NCBI GenBank assembly: GCA_002256205.1
Contig: NKIW01000004.1
Span: 435,238-499,237 of the forward strand
DNA length: 64,000 nucleotides
From: Rhizobiales bacterium PAR1
GTDB taxonomy: Bacteria; Pseudomonadota; Alphaproteobacteria; Rhizobiales; Beijerinckiaceae
Direction: 5' to 3'
Each line of letters begins with the position of its first letter. Position 1 is the first letter of the stretch. Position numbers and translations under genes: made by a program. Of the stretch, positions 59,436-64,000 are shown piece after piece. Below the pieces are notes generated by a model. It searched no databases and had not been told where the DNA came from. It worked only from the letters and a program-made list of their open reading frames with translations.

Positions 59436-60374
59436 TTAAGCTTTGGCACGCTCGCTTTGGGCTTCCGGCCCAAGATGGGCCTCGCCACGAGCCTTAGCGA
59501 GCGCAACTTGCCGGTTCCGCTCACGCGCGGAGGTGCGGCGGGCCTCGCTCATCATCGGCGCGCAATAACGGCACGCCACGCCTTCCTCATGCTCTGGATG
59601 GGCGCAGTCATCGGCCGTCAGCGGCTGGCGACAGCCGTGGCAAAGCGTGAGACTCGTATCCGGCACGAGGGCGTGCCCCACTGCGATGCGCTCATCGAAA
59701 ACAAAACAGCTTCCCTGCCAACGGCTTTCCTCGGCGGGGACATCTTCCAGATAGCGCAGGATGCCACCCTGCAGGTGATAGACCTCGCTGAACCCCTCCT
59801 GAAGCATGAAAGCGCTGGCCTTTTCGCAGCGGATGCCACCGGTGCAGAACATCGCGATCTTCTTGTTCTTGTCACCGGCGTGCTTCTCGCGAACATAGGC
59901 CGGGAAGGCGCGGAACGAGGTCGTTTCCGGGTCAATCGCGCCCTTGAAGGTGCCGATCCGATATTCGTAATCGTTGCGCACGTCGATCAGCATGACATCG
60001 GGGTCCGCAATCAGCGCGTTCCAGTCCTTCGCCGCAACATAGGTCCCGACGGCGCGGAGGGGATCAACGCTGTCGTCGCCAATGGTGACAATCTCGCGCT
60101 TCAGTTTCACCTTCATCCGCAGAAAGGGCATCTCGGTGGCGCTGGCGAACTTGATCTCCAGCGCATCAAGACCGGTGATGGCGCGGATGGCATCCAATGC
60201 CCGATCCAGCCCGGCAGGCGGGCCGGCAATGGTGCCGTTGATGCCCTCTTGCGCAACGAGCAGGGTGCCTTTCACGCCCTCGCGCTCGCAAGCCTCATGC
60301 AAGGGGCCAAGCAAGGGCTCAGGCTCGTCAAAGCGGGCGAATTGATAAAGCGCGGCGATTTTCACGGGTTCCAT
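59436..60374 (-). CDS. trhO: tRNA uridine(34) hydroxylase TrhO (rhodanese family)
   Basis: A 312-residue enzyme of the YceA/TrhO family that makes 5-hydroxyuridine at tRNA position 34 with O2. The N-terminal ferredoxin-like domain (IAALYQFARFDEPEPL, GTLLVAQEGINGTIAGPP) is followed by the rhodanese domain (VMLIDVRNDYEYRIGTFKGA) with the active Cys in IAMFCTGGIRCEKASAFML. A C-terminal Cys-rich segment (LCHGCRQPL, CRYCAPMM) is typical. I chose MEPVKIAALYQF; a start 27 codons upstream would overlap the MarR gene. Confidence 0.93.
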   Translation of the reverse strand: MEPVKIAALYQFARFDEPEPLLGPLHEACEREGVKGTLLVAQEGINGTIAGPPAGLDRALDAIRAITGLDALEIKFASATEMPFLRMKVKLKREIVTIGDDSVDPLRAVGTYVAAKDWNALIADPDVMLIDVRNDYEYRIGTFKGAIDPETTSFRAFPAYVREKHAGDKNKKIAMFCTGGIRCEKASAFMLQEGFSEVYHLQGGILRYLEDVPAEESRWQGSCFVFDERIAVGHALVPDTSLTLCHGCRQPLTADDCAHPEHEEGVACRYCAPMMSEARRTSARERNRQVALAKARGEAHLGPEAQSERAKA

Positions 60375-60420
60375 ACCGGAGCGCATACAGGAGGAAACCG
60401 CGCGCTCGCAAGCCGGAATC

Positions 60421-60945
60421 CTACAACTCGGAGAGAGAACCCCACTGCGGGACATGGGCCGCGAGCTTATCGAGCAACTGGTCGAACTGCTTGCGCTCGC
60501 GCGCCGAAAGGCAGGCGAGCATCGCCTGTTCGCGCGCCTTAAGCGCGGGGATGTAGCGGCTGTAAAGCTCCCTCCCCGCCTCGGTCAGGAAGAGGTGCTG
60601 CCGGCGATTGTCCGATTTGTCCGTGCGTCGCAGGATCAGTCCTTTTTTCTCCAATGCGATCACGGCCCGGCTTACGCCCGCTTTCAGATGGCCCGAGAAC
60701 TCACAGAATTCGCTCGCGGTGATGCCATCGCGAAAATGCAGCGCAAGCAGGATGACGATCTCCGGACGTGTGAGGCCGAATTCCGTCTCGATCGCGCGGA
60801 ACGAAGGTTCGCGATAGAAATTCAGGATGTAGCCGATCTTGTAGGCAGTCGGAATATCGCTGCCGTTGAGGATCGCGCGGTAGCCCGGATCGGAGGGTTC
60901 AACCGAGATGTCATTCTGGTCGGACGCGGCTTGAATTGGTCTCAT
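60421..60945 (-). CDS. MarR-family transcriptional regulator
   Basis: A 174-residue winged-helix regulator. Residues about 55-150 show the MarR core: LTRPEIVILLALHFRDGITA, the recognition helix HLKAGVSRAVIALEKKGLI and the wing LRRTDKSDNRRQHLFLTEAG. It is divergent from an alpha/beta hydrolase gene across a 95-bp spacer, so it probably represses that gene and itself in answer to a small aromatic or lipid-like ligand. I see no perfect palindrome in the spacer. Confidence 0.9.
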   Translation of the reverse strand: MRPIQAASDQNDISVEPSDPGYRAILNGSDIPTAYKIGYILNFYREPSFRAIETEFGLTRPEIVILLALHFRDGITASEFCEFSGHLKAGVSRAVIALEKKGLILRRTDKSDNRRQHLFLTEAGRELYSRYIPALKAREQAMLACLSARERKQFDQLLDKLAAHVPQWGSLSEL

Positions 60946-61040
60946 ATAAGACTTTTCTATTGCGGATTTCGAAACGCGGTCCTAGCATCGCGGACAATGA
61001 CAGCGTGAGGCCTTGAAGTCACGCGCAGGGAGAACATCCC

Positions 61041-61988
61041 ATGCAGGATCGCGCACGAAACGCGCAAGGCCCTGATGCGCCGATACAGGCCGCCGGTCGT
61101 TGCTTTTTCTCCGGCACGGAGCGCCGCGCCGTCTTTGTGGATCGCATTCCCGCCCCCGATAACATGCCCCGCCGCCACCCCATCGTGATGGTCCATGGCG
61201 GATGCCACACAGGCACCTGCTATCTCGCGACGCCCGATGGCCGGGCAGGTTGGGCGGAGATTTTTGCCACCGCGGGCCATGATGTTTTCGTCGTGGATTG
61301 GCCCGGCCATGGCCGCTCGCCGGTCTGCGAGGATCTGGCGGTTCTCCCGACGCGCGAAATCGCGGAAGCCCTGCTCGCGCTGATCAAGAGTATCGGTCCG
61401 GCGATCCTGCTGGTGCATTCGGCCAGCGGGCCTATGGCCTGGTGGATGGCGGAGCAGGCGCCCGAGGCGATTGTCGCCATCCTTGGAATCGCGCCTGGCG
61501 CCCCGGCCAATATCTTGCCGGTTCTGCCGAATGATGCCGCTGAAGTTGCCAAGCTCAGCCACGATATCAGCCTTGGTTGCCCTGTGCTGCTGCCCGAGGA
61601 CAAACCCGTCCAGGTCGGGGCCGAGTTCATCGCGACCTATTGGGCGAATGCGCCACGTTTTCCGAAAGGCGCTCTGGCGCAATACCGGCAGTCCATCGTT
61701 CCCGAGAGCGCGCGGCTTTTCAACGAGCGCTTCAATATCGGCGGACAAGGGCTCTGCATCAATGATCCCGCCTCGCTCGCAAAGCTGCCGATCCTGATCG
61801 TCACCGGCGATCACGACCCGCGCCACCCGCGCGAGATCGATCAGGCGACAGCAACCTTTCTCGGGGCTGAATTCCTCTGGCTCCCGGACATCGGCATCAA
61901 AGGAAACGGCCATATGCCGATGATTGAAGACAACAGCGACACCATCGCCGCGCTGCTGCTGAACTGGCTCGGCGAGAAGAACCTCTAG
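61041..61988 (+). CDS. Alpha/beta hydrolase
   Basis: A 315-residue hydrolase. The oxyanion-hole strand is PIVMVHGGCHTGTCYL (HGG), the nucleophile elbow is LLVHSASGPMAWW (Ser in HSASG), the likely acid is in LIVTGDHDPRHPREI and the His in GIKGNGHMPMIED. The class covers esterases and lactonases; the substrate is unknown. It is divergent from a MarR gene and 63 bp ahead of a Liv-type binding protein gene on the same strand, suggesting uptake and hydrolysis of one compound. Confidence 0.88.
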   Translation: MQDRARNAQGPDAPIQAAGRCFFSGTERRAVFVDRIPAPDNMPRRHPIVMVHGGCHTGTCYLATPDGRAGWAEIFATAGHDVFVVDWPGHGRSPVCEDLAVLPTREIAEALLALIKSIGPAILLVHSASGPMAWWMAEQAPEAIVAILGIAPGAPANILPVLPNDAAEVAKLSHDISLGCPVLLPEDKPVQVGAEFIATYWANAPRFPKGALAQYRQSIVPESARLFNERFNIGGQGLCINDPASLAKLPILIVTGDHDPRHPREIDQATATFLGAEFLWLPDIGIKGNGHMPMIEDNSDTIAALLLNWLGEKNL

Positions 61989-62051
61989 CAACAACAACCA
62001 ACGACCGACCTGCAATACAGCAGCCGGCGCACCACCAGGGAAGGGATCACC

Positions 62052-63257
62052 ATGAAAGCCTTAGCCTTCAGGAGCGCGCTTATCGCGCTGGGTTTATGCG
62101 GCGCGGCACAGGCGCAAGTGAGCGATGATGTCGTCAAGATCGGCGTCCTCACCGATATGACTGGCGTGACGGCGGATATTACCGGCAAGGGTTCGGTATT
62201 GGCTGCCGAGATGGCGGTCAAGGAATTCGGCGGCACGATTCTGGGCAAGCCGATCCAGATCATTTTCGCCGATCACCAGCATAAGGTCGATGTCGGCTCC
62301 TCGATCACGCGGCAATGGTTTGATATCGACAAGGTCGATGCCATCGTCGATGTGCCGAACTCTGGCGTCGCGCTCGCGGTGCAGTCGCTGGCGCGCGACA
62401 AAAAGAAAATCGTGATGTACTCGGGTGCCGGCACCACGGCACTGACCAACGAGCAATGCTCGCCCTACGGCTTCCACTGGACCTATGACACCTATGCCGT
62501 CTCGCGCGGCACCGCTGCGGCGGTCGTCAAGGCGGGTGGTTCCTCATGGTTCATGCTGGCCTCGGATTATGCCTTCGGACATCAGCTCCAGAAGGATGCG
62601 ACCGAAGTCGTTGAGGCCAACGGCGGCAAGGTCATCGGCGCGGTGCGTCACCCGCTCAACACGGCCGATTTCTCGTCCTTCCTGCTGCGCGCCCAGTCTT
62701 CTGGCGCAAAGGTGATCGGCATTGCCAATGCCGGCAATGATACCGTCAACGCGATCAAGCAAGCGGGCGAATTCGGCCTGGTCGAGCAGGGACAGAGCCT
62801 CGCTGCGCTCATCTTCTTCCTGCAGGACGTGCACAGCCTTGGCCTCAAGGCAACGCAGGGAACCTATCTCACCACGGCGTCTTATTGGGATATCGATGAG
62901 CCCTCTCGTGCATGGTCAAAGCAGTTCATGGAACGCGCAGGCATGATGCCCTCGATGCTACACGCCGGCGTCTATGGCGCGGTGCTGCATTACCTCAAGG
63001 CGATCAAGCAGGCTGGCACGGATGATCCGGACAAGGTTGCGGCTGCGATGAAGGCGATGCCGATCAACGACGCTTTCACCAGGGATGCCAAAATCCGCGC
63101 CGATGGCCGGGTTCTTCGGGACATGTATCTCGCCCGTGTCAAGAAGCCGGGGGATTCCAAAGGACCTTGGGATTACTTCGAAATCGTCCGCAAGATCGCA
63201 CCGGAAGAGTCGGTGTGGCCGTTGTCGGAAACCAAGTGCGCGGCAGCCAAGCCCTGA
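62052..63257 (+). CDS. Branched-chain amino acid-type (LivK/Peripla_BP_6) ABC substrate-binding protein
   Basis: A 401-residue periplasmic binding protein with a signal peptide (SALIALGLCGAAQAQ, cleavage near residue 22). The type I binding fold begins VKIGVLTDMTGVTADITGKG and includes VDAIVDVPNSGVALAVQSLA and SWFMLASDYAFGHQLQKDAT. This subgroup often binds aromatic or short organic acids instead of amino acids. No permease or ATPase gene follows before the hairpin, so it is an orphan binder here, probably cotranscribed with the hydrolase. Confidence 0.9.
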   Translation: MKALAFRSALIALGLCGAAQAQVSDDVVKIGVLTDMTGVTADITGKGSVLAAEMAVKEFGGTILGKPIQIIFADHQHKVDVGSSITRQWFDIDKVDAIVDVPNSGVALAVQSLARDKKKIVMYSGAGTTALTNEQCSPYGFHWTYDTYAVSRGTAAAVVKAGGSSWFMLASDYAFGHQLQKDATEVVEANGGKVIGAVRHPLNTADFSSFLLRAQSSGAKVIGIANAGNDTVNAIKQAGEFGLVEQGQSLAALIFFLQDVHSLGLKATQGTYLTTASYWDIDEPSRAWSKQFMERAGMMPSMLHAGVYGAVLHYLKAIKQAGTDDPDKVAAAMKAMPINDAFTRDAKIRADGRVLRDMYLARVKKPGDSKGPWDYFEIVRKIAPEESVWPLSETKCAAAKP

Positions 63258-63317
63258 GGTTGTGAGACCCTGAGGTATGAGGCCGAAACGCCTTGGCTCC
63301 ATGATTTGACGACACCA

Positions 63318-63349
63318 GAAAGCCGGAAGGGGCAACCCTTTCGGCTTTC
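63318..63349 (+). terminator. Hairpin after the binding-protein gene
   Basis: GAAAGCCGGAAGG and CCCTTTCGGCTTTC pair over about 12 bp with a small internal mismatch and a short loop, 60 bp after the stop codon. A T-rich tail is weak (ccttcaa). It probably ends the hydrolase/binding-protein message. Confidence 0.55.
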
Positions 63350-63450
63350 CCTTCAAACTGGGGTTGCAGCATTTTGAGCGCTTGGATCGCCGGGTGCGCG
63401 AGTTGGTTTTTCCACGCACAAATCAAAGTCGATTCCCTCCACCCCGACCC

Positions 63451-63630
63451 AATCCTTATTGCGATTAAATGTCATTTTATTCAAAATAATACTTTTGATT
63501 CGTGCGCATTTAAATTTCATTAATGTATTTATTGATTATTTTATATATTTATTACTATTAATTAAAATATTATTAATTATTAATTTTCCAGATTTTTTAT
63601 CTATATTTTTGCATAAGTGATTTGTTAGCT
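63451..63630. promoter_or_regulatory. Extremely AT-rich leader before the second flagellin gene
   Basis: This lies in the only long gene-free stretch of the window (63258-63778). By count, 63481-63540 is 80% A+T and 63541-63600 is 93% A+T (four G/C in 60), in an otherwise GC-rich region. It is made of TTAAT/ATTAAT-like words without an open frame and stands 150-330 bp before the flagellin ATG. AT-rich flagellin upstream regions can act as UP-like elements or as targets of MucR/Ros-type or nucleoid proteins; which applies cannot be read here. Confidence 0.6.
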
Positions 63631-63778
63631 ATGCGTTTTTGACGCCTCGTTGCGGCGCAATTTGTTAAGCTTTTGCCGAGGGTTTTCCCGGAAGTTCGCA
63701 CCTGTCGAAGCCACTCCCCCGTGGTTTCGCTCATGAGGCCAGGATGGCCTCTGACCATGCAACAGAAGGTGCAAAAAT

Positions 63779-64000
63779 ATGTCAGTTGCTTTTAATGCCG
63801 CCACCGCGGCAAACGTCGCTATGCTTCAGCAGACCAACGCGCTCTTCCAGGTTTCCCAGAAGCGCGTCTCGACCGGCAAGGCCATCTTCGGTGCCGCCGA
63901 CGATGCGACCCGCTACCGCATGTCGGACACCATGAAGAACCGCGCGAAGTCGCTCGATTCGGTCAACAACAACATCTCGCTCGCCCTCAAGACGCTGGCT
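63779..64000 (+). CDS. Flagellin, N-terminal fragment (runs off the window)
   Basis: The first 74 codons of a second flagellin. The N-terminus MSVAFNAATAANVAMLQQTN followed by QKRVSTGKAIFGAADDATRY is the conserved D0/D1 helix, with the [RK]xSTGK pattern. It differs strongly from the left-hand flagellin, which has ITDQQQTQQLRLATGKK at this position, so the two are distinct paralogues. AGAAGGTG lies eight bases before the ATG. Confidence 0.88.
   Translation, partial: MSVAFNAATAANVAMLQQTNALFQVSQKRVSTGKAIFGAADDATRYRMSDTMKNRAKSLDSVNNNISLALKTLA

Noticed and set aside
54427..59446. The 13-bp word cttaagctttggc present near 54430 and 59435
   Set aside because: Two copies of a 13-mer 5 kb apart, one of them inside the trhO 3' end, are not enough to call flanking repeats or attachment sites, and no integrase or tRNA is present.
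60946..61040. A MarR operator in the 95-bp divergent spacer
   Set aside because: ATTG...CAAT words are present but the arms do not align into a convincing palindrome.

Overview
The window is a GC-rich chromosomal stretch from an alphaproteobacterium, most likely of the order Hyphomicrobiales (Rhizobiales). The case rests on gene content: a class I lysyl-tRNA synthetase, a PodJ-type polar organiser, pyruvate phosphate dikinase, the Lhr/PdeM DNA-damage pair, the TauE/TIGR02186 pair, a nadABC operon and rhizobial-style flagellins. I see no tRNA, rRNA, IS element, prophage or CRISPR array. The species cannot be named from the sequence alone.

Layout. 1-7 kb: the end of a SCO-family copper protein, a DsbA-fold isomerase, a thioesterase, then a beta-oxidation cluster (acyl-CoA dehydrogenase, thiolase, FadJ-like protein) read on the minus strand. 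7-15 kb: a flagellin, a tiny acidic protein, PodJ, a TauE-type exporter and its membrane partner. 14.6-31.5 kb: housekeeping and regulation, including PdeM/Lhr, a TPR methyltransferase, an unassigned membrane protein opposite a LuxR-type response regulator, pyrD with a DUF952 gene, a repressor with an apparently dead S24 peptidase domain, lysK, a solute-binding protein, ppdK, a SleB-type cell wall hydrolase and a small periplasmic repeat protein. 31.5-35 kb: the nadABC operon.

35-59 kb is the accessory and most interesting part, a surface and biofilm island. It holds a family 2 polysaccharide synthase, a GGDEF-EAL protein, a divergent PilZ-like protein, a MotA/TolQ-like protein, a MotB/OmpA-like protein, a type I secretion ABC transporter, its HlyD adaptor, a 2747-residue cadherin/RTX adhesin and a TolC-like lipoprotein. 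A Wzy-like polymerase and a glycoside hydrolase follow. Gene for gene, the secretion part resembles the Salmonella SPI-4 Sii system, in which a MotAB-like proton channel (SiiA/SiiB) works with a type I exporter of the giant adhesin SiiE. Here the adhesin is built of cadherin-type repeats instead of Ig-type repeats, and c-di-GMP proteins sit next to the channel genes. I regard this as the candidate undescribed system.

59-64 kb: the tRNA hydroxylase TrhO, a MarR regulator divergent from an alpha/beta hydrolase, a Liv-type binding protein and, after a very AT-rich leader, the start of a second flagellin that runs off the right edge.
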